Program-made: the position numbers and the translations under genes
Shown here: positions 35,347 through 43,914 of the stretch, piece by piece
Layout of the letters: each line of letters opens with the position of its first letter
Position numbering within the stretch: the first letter of the stretch is position 1
Notes under the pieces: generated by a model
What the model was told of the DNA's origin: nothing
The model's input: the letters and a program-made list of their open reading frames with translations, nothing else
Databases searched by the model: none
Assembly (NCBI GenBank): GCA_039185015.1
Contig: JBCDAU010000016.1
Span: 56,254-120,253, forward strand
Direction: 5' to 3'
From: JBCBSZ01 sp039185015
GTDB taxonomy: Bacteria; Actinomycetota; Acidimicrobiia; Acidimicrobiales; Poriferisodalaceae
Length of the DNA stretch: 64,000 bases

Positions 35347-36428
35347 CGGCGAAGGTGCTCGTGGTCGGCGCCGGGGCGGCCGGCATCACCGCCGCCCGCC
35401 TGCTCCTCGATCGGGGCATCGACGTGCACGTGCTGGAGGCGAGCGACGCCCACGGTGGGCGGGTCCGCAAGCTCGATGGCTTCGTCGACGTGCCGATCGA
35501 CGTCGGCGCCGAGTGGGTCCACCGGTGGATCTCCGCCGAGCCGACGGTCCTGCGACGCCTGCTCGATCGCTCGGACCCCGACCACCGGACGTTCCCCTAC
35601 CGACCGAGGACCTTCTCGGTCTGGGCAGCCGGACGGCTCTGGAACCTGAACCTGCTCCGCTTCCTCGCTCACGCCGACGACGACAAGTTCGTCGAGTCGT
35701 CGTGGTTCGACGTGCTCGACGGCCTCGTCACCGCCGACGTCCGCGAGCGCATCAGGTACGACGCCCCCGTCGAGCTCGTCGAGTACCGCGACGACGGTGT
35801 CCGGGTCACGATCCGCTCGGGCGAGACCATCGAGGCCGATCGAGTGATCGTGACCGTCCCGCTGACGATCCTCCAGCAGGGCGACATCCACTTCGAGCCG
35901 CCGCTGCCCGCCGACAAGGTGCGAGCGCTGAAGAGGGAGCAGATGCCGGGCGGGCTCAAGGTGTTCATCGAGATGTCGGAGCGCTTCTACCCCGACATGG
36001 TCATCGTCGGCAACCTGTTCTCCCGCTCGTCGCAGGGCGACTGCGCCTACTACGACGCCATGCTCGGCAAGCCGACGGAGCGCCACGTGCTCGCGCTCTT
36101 CACCCAGGGGGGCAAGGCGGAGCGGTACCTCTCCCACGGCAGCGACGAGGCCGTCTTCGAGTACGTCCTCGCGGAGCTCGACGAGATCTTCGACGGCCGC
36201 GCCTCCCGGCAGCACGTCCAGCACGTGGTCCAGAACTGGAGCGCCGAGCCCTTCATCCGCGGGTCCTACTCGAAGCGGGCCGGATCGGCGGAGGAGATGG
36301 CGGCGCCGGTAGCGGGCCGGGTGTTCTTCGCCGGCGAGGCGATGAACCCGAACGGTAAGACCGTCGCCGTCCACGGAGCCAGCGAGTCGGCGGAGTCAGC
36401 GGTCGCCGAGCTCCTCGCCGCTTCCTGA
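35343..36428 (+). CDS. Flavin-containing amine oxidase
   Basis: A 361-residue FAD enzyme of the monoamine/polyamine oxidase family, shorter than eukaryotic MAO. The dinucleotide motif is GAGAAG (9-14) with Glu at VLEAS, then GGRVRK and the VGAEWVH block. The C-terminal FAD contact is GRVFFAGEAMNPNGKTVAVHGA. GTG start overlaps the copper oxidase stop. It probably oxidises a related amine or an intermediate of the same pathway. The 3' end overlaps the convergent tetR gene by 33 bp. Confidence 0.88.
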   Translation: MTAKVLVVGAGAAGITAARLLLDRGIDVHVLEASDAHGGRVRKLDGFVDVPIDVGAEWVHRWISAEPTVLRRLLDRSDPDHRTFPYRPRTFSVWAAGRLWNLNLLRFLAHADDDKFVESSWFDVLDGLVTADVRERIRYDAPVELVEYRDDGVRVTIRSGETIEADRVIVTVPLTILQQGDIHFEPPLPADKVRALKREQMPGGLKVFIEMSERFYPDMVIVGNLFSRSSQGDCAYYDAMLGKPTERHVLALFTQGGKAERYLSHGSDEAVFEYVLAELDEIFDGRASRQHVQHVVQNWSAEPFIRGSYSKRAGSAEEMAAPVAGRVFFAGEAMNPNGKTVAVHGASESAESAVAELLAAS

Positions 36429-37022
36429 GCGAGTGCCTCGGGCCAGCGCGATCGACTCCGACTCGGCCACGATCCGGTCGAAGAACGCGTCGAGATCGTC
36501 GAGGTGGGTCTGGAACGACGACCCTTCGACGAGCGAGTTGATCACGCGTGCCCGCAGCGCCACCTCATCCGCCGAGAGGCCAGGTCGGAGCTCCGCGAGC
36601 AACGACTCGAAGCCGGGATAGAAACCGGCGTAGCTGTCCTCGTACAGCTGCGAGAACGAGTCGTGGTGCTGGGCCAGCGCGGTGAGCATCAACAGGAGCG
36701 CCCCGGAATCACCCCGGTAGCGGGTGATCATGTAGCGGACCGCGGTGCGGAACGTCTCGATGGGCGAGCTCCGGGCCCGCTCCTCGTCGACGAGCCGCGC
36801 GTCCCGCGACGCTTCGTCCTCCAGCACGTGGAGCGCCAGCGCCTCGCGGGTGGAGAAGTAGTACTGCAGGTTGCCGATGGTGATGCCCAGTGAGTCGGCG
36901 AGCTCCCGCAGCACGAGCCCGTCGTAGCCTCGCTCGACGAGCATCGTCCGGGCCCCGTCGACGATGCGGTCCCGCGTCGAGGCGCCCTTCTTCGTGAAGG
37001 ACCGGGCAGCGGCGTCCGCCAT
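36396..37022 (-). CDS. TetR-family regulator of the amine-oxidation locus
   Basis: A 208-residue TetR protein. The helix-turn-helix is LRELADSLGITIGNLQYYFS (about 39-58), after TRDRIVDGARTMLVERGYDG. The C-terminal ligand domain (65-208) is typical in length. It follows the dioxygenase gene by 5 bp, so it is probably expressed from the promoter carrying the palindrome at 37867-37883 and autoregulates. The same palindrome before the copper amine oxidase gene suggests that this protein represses both convergent units until an amine or aldehyde effector appears. Its stop region overlaps the flavin oxidase gene. Confidence 0.88.
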   Translation of the reverse strand: MADAAARSFTKKGASTRDRIVDGARTMLVERGYDGLVLRELADSLGITIGNLQYYFSTREALALHVLEDEASRDARLVDEERARSSPIETFRTAVRYMITRYRGDSGALLLMLTALAQHHDSFSQLYEDSYAGFYPGFESLLAELRPGLSADEVALRARVINSLVEGSSFQTHLDDLDAFFDRIVAESESIALARGTRSGSGEELGDR

Positions 37023-37027
37023 CGACG

Positions 37028-37834
37028 TCAGGCCGGTGTCGGTGAGCGCACCGACGGATCGGAGAAGCCGAGGGCGCCGAACATGCGGAAACCGGCCAGG
37101 CGCCTCACCTCGGGCGACAGCTCGGCGACGCGCTCGGGCGGGAGGTCCAGGTATTGGTTCTCCTCCTGGCGCAGCCAGCCGGCCGAGTAGGTGAGGATCA
37201 CCCCGTAGCGACCGTCGTCGGCCGTGCTGGCGCCTGCGCCGTGGAGCGTGCCGCCCAGCCAGTAGAGCACCGAGCCCGCCGGCATCTCGGCCAGCACGAC
37301 CTCGTGGTCCTCGGCGATGCGATCGGCCGGCCACCGATGGCTCCCGGGCACGAGCTGGGTGGCCCCGTTGTCGGCCCGGAAGTCTGTCACCGCCCACATG
37401 CTGGCGACGATCAGGTCCGGCCGGGGCAGGCTGAAGATCGGGAAGGGATCCTCCTCGCGGTGGAGCACCTGCTTCCGGGCGCCGGGCCCGACCTCCAGCG
37501 CCGCCGTGACGTGGAGCTGGTACCCGTCCTCGCCGTTGGGGAGCAGGAACCGGTCACACATCGACGTGCTGACCGGATGGGCGATGAGCTCGTCGGTGAT
37601 GGTCGTCGAGCGGGCGATCAGGGCCGTGATGCGCTTGGTGCGACCGGGATAGAAGTCGGCCGGATCGTCGCCGTCCGCGACATCGGCGGTGTCCATCGAC
37701 GGCGCCAGCTCGGCGCGGATCGCCGCTCTGGTCTCGTCGCTCATCACGTCGGTGACGACGGCACACCCGGCGTCGCCCAACGCATCGCCGAGCCCGTCGA
37801 GCGAGCCGGCCGCCGAGAACCTCGGAATGCCCAC
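37028..37834 (-). CDS. Phytanoyl-CoA dioxygenase family protein of the amine locus
   Basis: A 268-residue Fe/2-oxoglutarate oxygenase. The facial triad is His125-x-Glu127 (VLHREEDPF) and His198 (GGTLHGAG). Glu in place of the common Asp is an accepted variant but worth noting. RBS AGGGGGA precedes the ATG. It shares a transcription unit with tetR and opposes the two amine oxidase genes. It may hydroxylate the amine substrate or remove an N-alkyl group. It is only distantly similar in motif context to the other family member at 4934-5734. Confidence 0.82.
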   Translation of the reverse strand: MGIPRFSAAGSLDGLGDALGDAGCAVVTDVMSDETRAAIRAELAPSMDTADVADGDDPADFYPGRTKRITALIARSTTITDELIAHPVSTSMCDRFLLPNGEDGYQLHVTAALEVGPGARKQVLHREEDPFPIFSLPRPDLIVASMWAVTDFRADNGATQLVPGSHRWPADRIAEDHEVVLAEMPAGSVLYWLGGTLHGAGASTADDGRYGVILTYSAGWLRQEENQYLDLPPERVAELSPEVRRLAGFRMFGALGFSDPSVRSPTPA

Positions 37835-37866
37835 ACGTCCCCCTCTGATCGCTGTACCCGATGCTG

Positions 37867-37883
37867 CTAGGTCACTGACCTAG
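37867..37883 (-). promoter_or_regulatory. Second copy of the TetR-type operator with promoter
   Basis: CTAGGTC-ACT-GACCTAG is identical in both 7-bp arms to the site at 33424-33440. On the minus strand it is flanked by TTGACG (-35) on the upstream side and CAGCAT or TAGCAG (-10) downstream, so it again fills the promoter spacer. It lies 33 bp before the dioxygenase ATG. Confidence 0.75.
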
Positions 37884-37939
37884 GCGTCAAGGACGATCGC
37901 CCTCCGACCGCCCGGGCCCACCGCCGGGCGACGCGACGA

Positions 37940-37965
37940 GGGGCGGGACCGCATGGTCCCGCCCC
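37940..37965. terminator. Hairpin terminator of the S33 peptidase gene
   Basis: Perfect 11-bp arms GGGGCGGGACC and GGTCCCGCCCC with a GCAT loop, 18 bp past the peptidase stop on the minus strand. Confidence 0.75.
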
Positions 37966-37983
37966 GACCGCCACGTCGCTCGA

Positions 37984-39819
37984 TCAGCCGGCCGCGTCGT
38001 CGGCCAGTCGCCAGAACTCGTGGAAGGTGGGTCCTCGCACCATCGACAGCTCGACGATCTCGCCGCCACGGTCGACGACCAGGTCGAGCGGATCGCCGAG
38101 GCTGCCCTGCGGCATGTCGTACCAGAACTCGACCGGCGAGCCGTTGGCCTCGATGATCCGGTCGTCGATCTGCACCCCGGCCGCCTCCGCCGGGCTTCCA
38201 CTGGTCACCCGCGTGACCACGACGGGTCCATCCGTGTGGCCGATCCCGACCAGGCCCGGAGCGCCACAGCGGCTCCCCTCCTCGGGCAGCACCTCGTCGA
38301 GGAGCAGGGCGAAGACGTGGTCATCGACGCACCCCGGTCGCTGGAAGGCGATGGTGTGACCCGTCGCCTCGCTGACGAGCAACGTCGCCCCGGGACCGAG
38401 CTCGGCCGCCAGGTCCTCGCTCCAGCGCAACGGAGTGATCGCGTCGCCCTCGTTGCCGATCACGAGGATCGGTGCATCACCGCGGTACGACACCGCGGGG
38501 ATGCCCGCGCCGGTGACCGGCCACAGGTCGCACGGGGTCTCCCACGCCCCACCGGCGTTGGGTGCCGCGGCTGCGGTGCGCTCGGCCTGGCCCGCCAGCT
38601 CGTCGACCGTGCTGTTCTCGAGGTTCCACCCGTCGGCACAGACGATGGCCTGCGTCGAGCCGGAGTTCGTCGCCAGCGCCTCGCTGTCCGGGATCCGGGT
38701 GAGCTGCCCGACGCCGATCTGGGCGAGCGCCGAGCCGCTGCCATCGAGCGCCTCGGCCAACGCTGGCGCGACGTCGAACAACCAGTCGGGCGCAGGCACG
38801 AGCGCACCGATCGCCGCGTTGAAGCGAGCGTGGTCGAGGTTGCCGATGCTGCCCTCGGTCTCGAGGGTCTCTGCGATCTCGTCGATCGCCTCGAGGAGGC
38901 CGACGTCGGCGACCGGGCAGTCGAGCCAGAGGTCGCAGGAGGTGTCGAGACGGGTGAGGGCGAGCTCGACCTCGGCGGCTCGGCTCTCGAAGGTGCCGTC
39001 CGCCGGGTCGGTCGGCACGGCGGCGTCGAGGACCATCGTGCGGATCGAGTCCGGGTACATCGTGGCGAAGACCGAGCCGATGGCCGTGCCGTACGAGGCG
39101 CCGTAGAAGTTCAGCGGCTCACCCCCGAGCGCCAGGCGCACCGACTCCATGTCGCGGGCGGCGTTCACGGTGGTGAGCGAGGCGAGGTACCCGAGGTCAT
39201 AGCGCTCCTCGCAGGTGGCGGCGAGGTCACGGAAGTCCTCGATGTACTCGTCGAGGTCGGCGTCGTCGAACGAGAGCTTCCGGAGCTCGTCGGCGGCATC
39301 GTCGGTGTTGCAGTCGATCGGGCCGCTCCGGCCGGTACCCCGTGGGTCGATGCCGATCAGGTCGAAGGCCTCGACGACCGGCGGCGGGCCGAACTGACCG
39401 AGCCCGCGCACCATGTCCTCGGCGCCGAAGCCGGGACCGCCCGGGTTGAGGAACAGCGTGCCGATGCGCTCACCCGACGCCTCCTGGCGGGTGATGTGGA
39501 TCTGGACGGTCTCCCCGGTCGGCTCGTCGTAGTCGAGCGGGACGTCGAACATGGCGCATTCGAAGCCGTCGCCGCAGCCCTCGAACTCGAGCGAAGCGGT
39601 GGTGGGGTCGTACGGCTCGACATCATCGGAGGCCTCCGCGAGTGAGGTGTCCGGCGCCGCGAGCTCCTCCTCCACGGTCGTCGCGGCGCTGTCGGCGGCA
39701 GCAGCCGCAGCATCGTCGGCGTCAGAGCTGTCACCGGCGCAAGCTCCGGCGATCAGGGCCATCGCCAGGGCGAGCAGCACGGCTCGTGAGAGCCGCAGGG
39801 TCGGGGTCAGGGCGATCAT
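37984..39819 (-). CDS. S33-family peptidase lipoprotein with C-terminal PDZ domain
   Basis: A 611-residue lipoprotein. The signal peptide ends at lipobox AGAC with Cys27, followed by an Ala/Asp/Ser-rich linker (28-70). The alpha/beta hydrolase domain is tripeptidyl-aminopeptidase-like: oxyanion LNPGGPGFG, nucleophile Ser242 (YGASYGTAIG), Asp459 (GNEGDAITP) and His488 (ATGHTIAF). A compact PDZ-like domain (about 530-595; VTRVTSGSPAEAAGVQIDDR) is fused at the end, uncommon for S33 enzymes. It probably trims peptides at the outer face of the membrane. The gene is single, with its own terminator. Confidence 0.85.
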   Translation of the reverse strand: MIALTPTLRLSRAVLLALAMALIAGACAGDSSDADDAAAAAADSAATTVEEELAAPDTSLAEASDDVEPYDPTTASLEFEGCGDGFECAMFDVPLDYDEPTGETVQIHITRQEASGERIGTLFLNPGGPGFGAEDMVRGLGQFGPPPVVEAFDLIGIDPRGTGRSGPIDCNTDDAADELRKLSFDDADLDEYIEDFRDLAATCEERYDLGYLASLTTVNAARDMESVRLALGGEPLNFYGASYGTAIGSVFATMYPDSIRTMVLDAAVPTDPADGTFESRAAEVELALTRLDTSCDLWLDCPVADVGLLEAIDEIAETLETEGSIGNLDHARFNAAIGALVPAPDWLFDVAPALAEALDGSGSALAQIGVGQLTRIPDSEALATNSGSTQAIVCADGWNLENSTVDELAGQAERTAAAAPNAGGAWETPCDLWPVTGAGIPAVSYRGDAPILVIGNEGDAITPLRWSEDLAAELGPGATLLVSEATGHTIAFQRPGCVDDHVFALLLDEVLPEEGSRCGAPGLVGIGHTDGPVVVTRVTSGSPAEAAGVQIDDRIIEANGSPVEFWYDMPQGSLGDPLDLVVDRGGEIVELSMVRGPTFHEFWRLADDAAG

Positions 39820-39832
39820 GGTGATGTCTCCC

Positions 39833-39859
39833 GCAGGGGTCGTCGTTCAGGACCCCTGC
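39833..39859. repeat. Inverted repeat in the leader of the peptidase gene
   Basis: Arms GCAGGGGTC and GACCCCTGC (9 bp, 9-base loop), 14 bp upstream of the peptidase ATG on the minus strand. It could be a leader hairpin, an operator, or the terminator of the response regulator gene lying 170 bp further upstream. Confidence 0.35.
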
Positions 39860-40030
39860 AGACTCCGAGACGCGCATCACAGATCACTCACAGCCCTGAC
39901 CAGGGCATTCACCCGCGGAAATCCACCCTCGGTGGTCTCCTGCCGCGCCTCGGCCTTCCTGCTGTCGAGCCGGGCGCTCGGCTTCGGCCTCGTCGGTCAA
40001 CCCCCGTTCGGCGAGCTCTTCGCTGCTCGT

Positions 40031-40702
40031 TCACGGTGCCCCGGTTCGCCGGTGTGGACCGTTCTCGCCGGACGAGCCACTGCTCAGGATGCCGGTCTCG
40101 TAGGCCACGGCGACCGCGGCGGCTCGGTCCGAGACGGCGAGCTTGTCGTAGATGTGGAGCAGATGCGTCTTCACCGTCGCCTGGCTGATGTGGAGCCGTT
40201 CGGCGATCGCTGCGTTGGTGTTTCCCGACGCCACGGCGCGCAGCACCTCGATCTCCCGCAACGACAGCGCTCCGGCCTCCGGGTCGCGGACTCGATCGAC
40301 GAGGCGCTTGGCGACCGGCGGCGCGAGCACGGTCTCGCCCGCGGCCGTCCGCCGCACGGCATCGACCAGCTCCTCGGGCGGGGCGTCCTTCAGCAGGTAG
40401 CCGGTGGCGCCGGCCTCGATCGCTCGGACGATCGCCTCGTCGGTCGCGTAGGTCGTCAGCACGACGATCGGTGCCTCGGGCCACTCGGAGCGGATCGCCT
40501 CGATCGCTCCCACTCCGTCGAGGCCAGGCATCCGGAGATCCATCAGCACGGCGTCCGGTCGAAGGCGGACGACGAGCCCGACGGCGTCCGCGCCATCGGC
40601 CGCTTCACCGACGACGTCGATACCCGGCTCGGAGCCGAGCAGCGCCACGATCCCGCCCCGGACGACGGGATGGTCGTCGACGACCACGACCGTGATGGTC
40701 AC
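40031..40702 (-). CDS. NarL/LuxR-type response regulator
   Basis: A 223-residue regulator. The receiver domain has acidic Asp9-Asp10, phosphoacceptor Asp55 (LMDLRMPG), Thr at VVLTTY and Lys at LLKD. The LuxR-type helix-turn-helix is at about 145-205 (LSLREIEVLRAVASGNTNAA, then ERLHISQATVKTHLLHIYDK). Its ATG overlaps the stop of the kinase gene by 4 bp, so the two form a two-component pair. Target genes are unknown; the S33 peptidase gene is next on the same strand. Confidence 0.92.
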   Translation of the reverse strand: MTITVVVVDDHPVVRGGIVALLGSEPGIDVVGEAADGADAVGLVVRLRPDAVLMDLRMPGLDGVGAIEAIRSEWPEAPIVVLTTYATDEAIVRAIEAGATGYLLKDAPPEELVDAVRRTAAGETVLAPPVAKRLVDRVRDPEAGALSLREIEVLRAVASGNTNAAIAERLHISQATVKTHLLHIYDKLAVSDRAAAVAVAYETGILSSGSSGENGPHRRTGAP

Positions 40703-41889
40703 GACGTCCGCACCGGGAGCAGGACGGACACCACCGTGCCGCCGGTCTCCCTCGACTCGATGTTGAGCTCACCGCCGAGGGACGCGACCCGATGCCCGAG
40801 CGCCCGGAGCCCTTGGCCGCCGGTCAACGAGCCCCGGTCGCTCACGGCCCCGTCGACGAAGCCGACGCCGTCGTCCTGGACGTCGACGACCACGGCGTCG
40901 CCGACGTAGCTGAGCGTCACGTGCACCTCGTCGGCCTGAGCGTGGTTGCGCACGTTCAGCAGGGCTTCCTGCACGGTGCGCAGGAGCGTGACCTCGACGG
41001 CACCCCCCAGGGCGCACGGCGTCCCGGTGACGCGCAGGTCGCCGGCGGTGTCACCCTCGAGGGTCGAGTCGATCTGTCGCTGCAGTGCGTCGGTCAACGA
41101 CCCGTCCTCCAACTCGACCGGACCGATCGCCGCGACGAGCCGACGGGCGGCCTGGAGGTTCTCCTGCGCGGTCGCCTCGATCGCGGAGAGCCCGTCACGC
41201 CACTCCTCGTTGCGCTGGGCAGCTCGGCTCAGCAGCACGATCGAGGTGAAGCCCTGCGCGAGGGTGTCGTGGATCTCCCCGGCGAACCGCGCTCGCTCCT
41301 CGAGCACCCCCCGCTCGCGCTCGGCGATGGCGAGATCGTGCTGAGCCGCTTCGAGCTCGGCGATCAGGGAGGCCTGGGTGGCGTTCTGCTCGGCGATGTT
41401 CCACAGCGTGAGCGAGACCACCGCACCGACGGCGAAGCCGGCGAACGGACCGGTCAACGCCCACCCGCCGTCGCCGTCGACGATCAGGGCAGCCGCCCAG
41501 ACGACGGTGGCCCCACCGGCCACAGCGACGCCCATCCGCTTCCCGAGGGCGAAGCAGAGCGCGAAGAGGCCGAAGGTCAGGATCGACCAGGCCGTGTCGA
41601 TGAACAGCAGCACACACCAGATCCCAACGGCGACCGCGGTGGCCCGGACCTGCGTGCGACGGGTCCAACCGCGGACCGGAGCGGCGAAGGCCACCACCAT
41701 CGATCCGCCGAGCGCGACCGGCAGCACGGTCACGATGACGCCGGCCGGGTCATCCAAGGAGACCTCGTAGGCGGCGAGCGCCGCGATGGCGAACGTGATC
41801 GCGGCGGCGACTGCCCAGGCGCGTGCGAGCGGGAGCAGCACCGGGATGCCCGCCGGGTCCGAGTCGGCGCTCGCCCCTCCCTCCGTCAC
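40699..41889 (-). CDS. NarL-type sensor histidine kinase
   Basis: A 396-residue kinase with GTG start. The N-terminal sensor is five or six membrane helices without an extracytoplasmic domain (about 20-165), hence intramembrane sensing is likely. A short coiled coil follows (EQNATQASLIAELEAAQHDL). HisKA_3 is visible as FAGEIHDTLAQGF with the phosphorylated His, and HATPase_c as QEALLNVRNHA, DDGVGF and GGQGLRALGHR. A longer frame to 41931 starts in non-conserved sequence. It partners with the overlapping response regulator gene. Confidence 0.9.
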   Translation of the reverse strand: MTEGGASADSDPAGIPVLLPLARAWAVAAAITFAIAALAAYEVSLDDPAGVIVTVLPVALGGSMVVAFAAPVRGWTRRTQVRATAVAVGIWCVLLFIDTAWSILTFGLFALCFALGKRMGVAVAGGATVVWAAALIVDGDGGWALTGPFAGFAVGAVVSLTLWNIAEQNATQASLIAELEAAQHDLAIAERERGVLEERARFAGEIHDTLAQGFTSIVLLSRAAQRNEEWRDGLSAIEATAQENLQAARRLVAAIGPVELEDGSLTDALQRQIDSTLEGDTAGDLRVTGTPCALGGAVEVTLLRTVQEALLNVRNHAQADEVHVTLSYVGDAVVVDVQDDGVGFVDGAVSDRGSLTGGQGLRALGHRVASLGGELNIESRETGGTVVSVLLPVRTS

Positions 41890-41940
41890 GCGCTCGATAC
41901 TGCCCCAGTCCCGCCGCTGCCGCCGCACCAACGACCGCCA

Positions 41941-42420
41941 TCAGGCCGCCTCGACGGAGACGTTCTGGGCGACGGACGGCCCGGTGGGCGATGCCGACCG
42001 CTCTCGCAGCCCCACTCGGACGATGCGGAGCGCTCGGGCGGCGGTGACGATGGCCAGGAAGAAGGTGACGGAGGTGGTCGACGTCATGAAGTCGTCCGCG
42101 CCCCACGGAGCAGCCGCCCCATCGACGAGCCCCGTGGGGATCGAGACGCCCAGCCACGGCGAGAGGTGGAAGGCGACCGCTCCGAGCAGCACACCGGAGG
42201 CGAGCAAGCCGCCCGCCAGCCTCGTGCGAGGGACGAGGATCAGCGCTCCGGCGATGATCTCGGCCACGCCGGTCAGGTGGTTGACGTACGGGTAGAAGAT
42301 GTCGACACCGGACTGGTGCTCGATGTACTGGAAGACGTGCCCGGTCGTGAACTTGGCCACGCCGGCGGACAGGAGGAAGAGGCCGAGGGCCCAGGTGAGG
42401 ATGCGGTCGAGGTGGCGCAT
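41941..42420 (-). CDS. DoxX-family membrane protein
   Basis: A 159-residue four-helix membrane protein. ATG at MRHLDRILTWALGLFLLSAG is chosen because the preceding 49 residues of the open frame are Arg/His-rich. The DoxX pattern is seen as SAGVAKFTTGHVFQYIE, LTGVAEIIAGALILVPRTRL and VLLGAVAFHLSPWLG. Related proteins associate with redox partners in the membrane, but no activity is established. It lies 51 bp upstream of the two-component pair on the same strand and 145 bp from a divergent AraC-type gene. Confidence 0.82.
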   Translation of the reverse strand: MRHLDRILTWALGLFLLSAGVAKFTTGHVFQYIEHQSGVDIFYPYVNHLTGVAEIIAGALILVPRTRLAGGLLASGVLLGAVAFHLSPWLGVSIPTGLVDGAAAPWGADDFMTSTTSVTFFLAIVTAARALRIVRVGLRERSASPTGPSVAQNVSVEAA

Positions 42421-42565
42421 GGCGGCTGCTCGTTCTGCTGGTTCGTGATGACCTCTCCACTCTCGAACGAGGCAACGGTCCGGCACATCGACCGACCGGT
42501 GGGTTCCGGAGTCAACCGATCGATGAGCGAGCCGACTCGACCCCGGTCGCCGTAGCCTCGACGAC

Positions 42566-43305
42566 ATGTACGACCCGGTCCGGGACGGTGTGCCGAAGTC
42601 GGTCGACTCGGTCGTCTACACCGAGGTGCCGCCACCCGAGTCGCTCGGCCAGCTCGTGCACTGCTTCTGGGAGATACGCACGACGTCGGAGCTGGACGAG
42701 GACTTCACCCTCCATGCCATGCCCGACGCCTGCGTGAACCTCTTGTTCGACCAGCAGGACCCGCGCATCGCCGGGGTGACCCAGCTCCACACCAGCCACA
42801 CGACGCTCCCCCTCGGGCGTTCGTTCCACTTCGCCGGGATCCAGCTCTATCCCGGCGTGTGGCGGGGCGATCCGACGCCACCGTCGATCACTACGTCGGC
42901 GAGCCCTACGAGGGCGCCCTCTCGCTCGTCGAGGTCGGCACCGCAGCGGCCGGCCTCGACTTCGACGGCAGGACCGCCGTGTTCGCTGAGTTCGCCGAGC
43001 GCCTTCGCGACGACGGGCTGCTCGCTCCGAACCCGGTCACCGCTGCGATCCTCACGAACCTCGACGAGGTCCGGAGCGTCGCCGACATGGCCGAGGTGGC
43101 AGCCGTGTCGGCCCGTCAGCTCCAGCGGACGCTCAAGGCGACGACCGGCTTCTCACCCCACGACCTGTTGAAGGTGCTGCGGGTCCAGGAGTCGTTCCGA
43201 CACGACTACCTGCTGTCGTTCGCCGACCAGTCCCACTACACCCACTCGTTCCGGAAGGTCACCGGCTACACGCCCGGCCGGTTCACGAAGACCTTCGATG
43301 TCTGA
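42566..43305 (+). pseudogene. AraC-family regulator interrupted by a frameshift
   Basis: The first part reads in one frame from ATG 42566 (LGQLVHCFWEIRTTSELDED to FHFAGIQLYPGVWRG, about 97 residues). The family-like sequence then continues in the next frame from about 42862 (SDATVDHYVGEPYEGALSLV) to the AraC helix-turn-helix at the C-terminus (DMAEVAAVSARQLQRTLKAT; FADQSHYTHSFRKVTGYTPG) and the stop at 43305. One base is missing near 42857-42870, in the run GGCGGGGCG. Restoring it gives a normal 246-residue protein. Either a recent inactivation or a sequencing error in a G-rich run. TAGCCT 7 bp before the ATG suggests a leaderless promoter. Confidence 0.8.
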
Positions 43306-43392
43306 TTTCTACAATCCGCGCCGAGCCCCGTCCGTTTGAGTGGTCCTCGGAGGCACACGGCCTCCGGAGCGACACACGAGAGGACGACGCCC

Positions 43393-43770
43393 ATGCGCAA
43401 GATCGGCTGGTTCGACATCTACGTCGAGGACATGGACCGGGCCCAGGACTTCTACGAGACGGTGCTCGACACGACATTGGCGTCGATGGACGACCCCAAC
43501 GATCCGAGCGCCGAGATGCGCGCCTTCGGCGACGACTTCGCTTCCCACGGCGCCGGCGGCGCGCTGGTGAAGCTCTCGCACGCCCAGCCCGGCCCGGGCG
43601 GCTCGATGGTCTACTTCTCGTGCGAGGACTGCGCCGTCGAGGAGGCACGAGTCCCAGCAGCGGGCGGCTCGGTCGTCCGCCCGAAGTTCCGCATCGGCGA
43701 CCACGGCTTCGTGTCGATCGTGACCGACACCGAGGGCAACCTGATCGGCCTCCACTCCGTGGCGGTCTGA
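43393..43770 (+). CDS. VOC (glyoxalase/bleomycin-resistance) family protein
   Basis: A 125-residue single-domain protein beginning MRKIGWFDIYVEDMDRAQDF. It has the paired beta-alpha-beta-beta-beta modules of the vicinal oxygen chelate fold: FYETVLDTTL, then GPGGSMVYFSCEDC and the closing ISTVTDTEGNLIGLH-like strand (VSIVTDTEGNLIGLHS). The role is uncertain, as the fold covers lyases, dioxygenases and binding proteins. AraC regulators of the preceding type are often found beside VOC genes. The ATG is 87 bp after the broken regulator. Confidence 0.82.
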   Translation: MRKIGWFDIYVEDMDRAQDFYETVLDTTLASMDDPNDPSAEMRAFGDDFASHGAGGALVKLSHAQPGPGGSMVYFSCEDCAVEEARVPAAGGSVVRPKFRIGDHGFVSIVTDTEGNLIGLHSVAV

Positions 43771-43914
43771 CCACGAAGCACGGGCATGGGAACGCCCCAG
43801 ACCTGATGCCGCATCGATCTGTCCGGATGCGACCAGAGAACGTCCTCCGATGACCAGGACACCGGGATCACGACCGACGAAGTTGTGCGGTCAGGACCAC
43901 CGCAGGAGCGTGAG

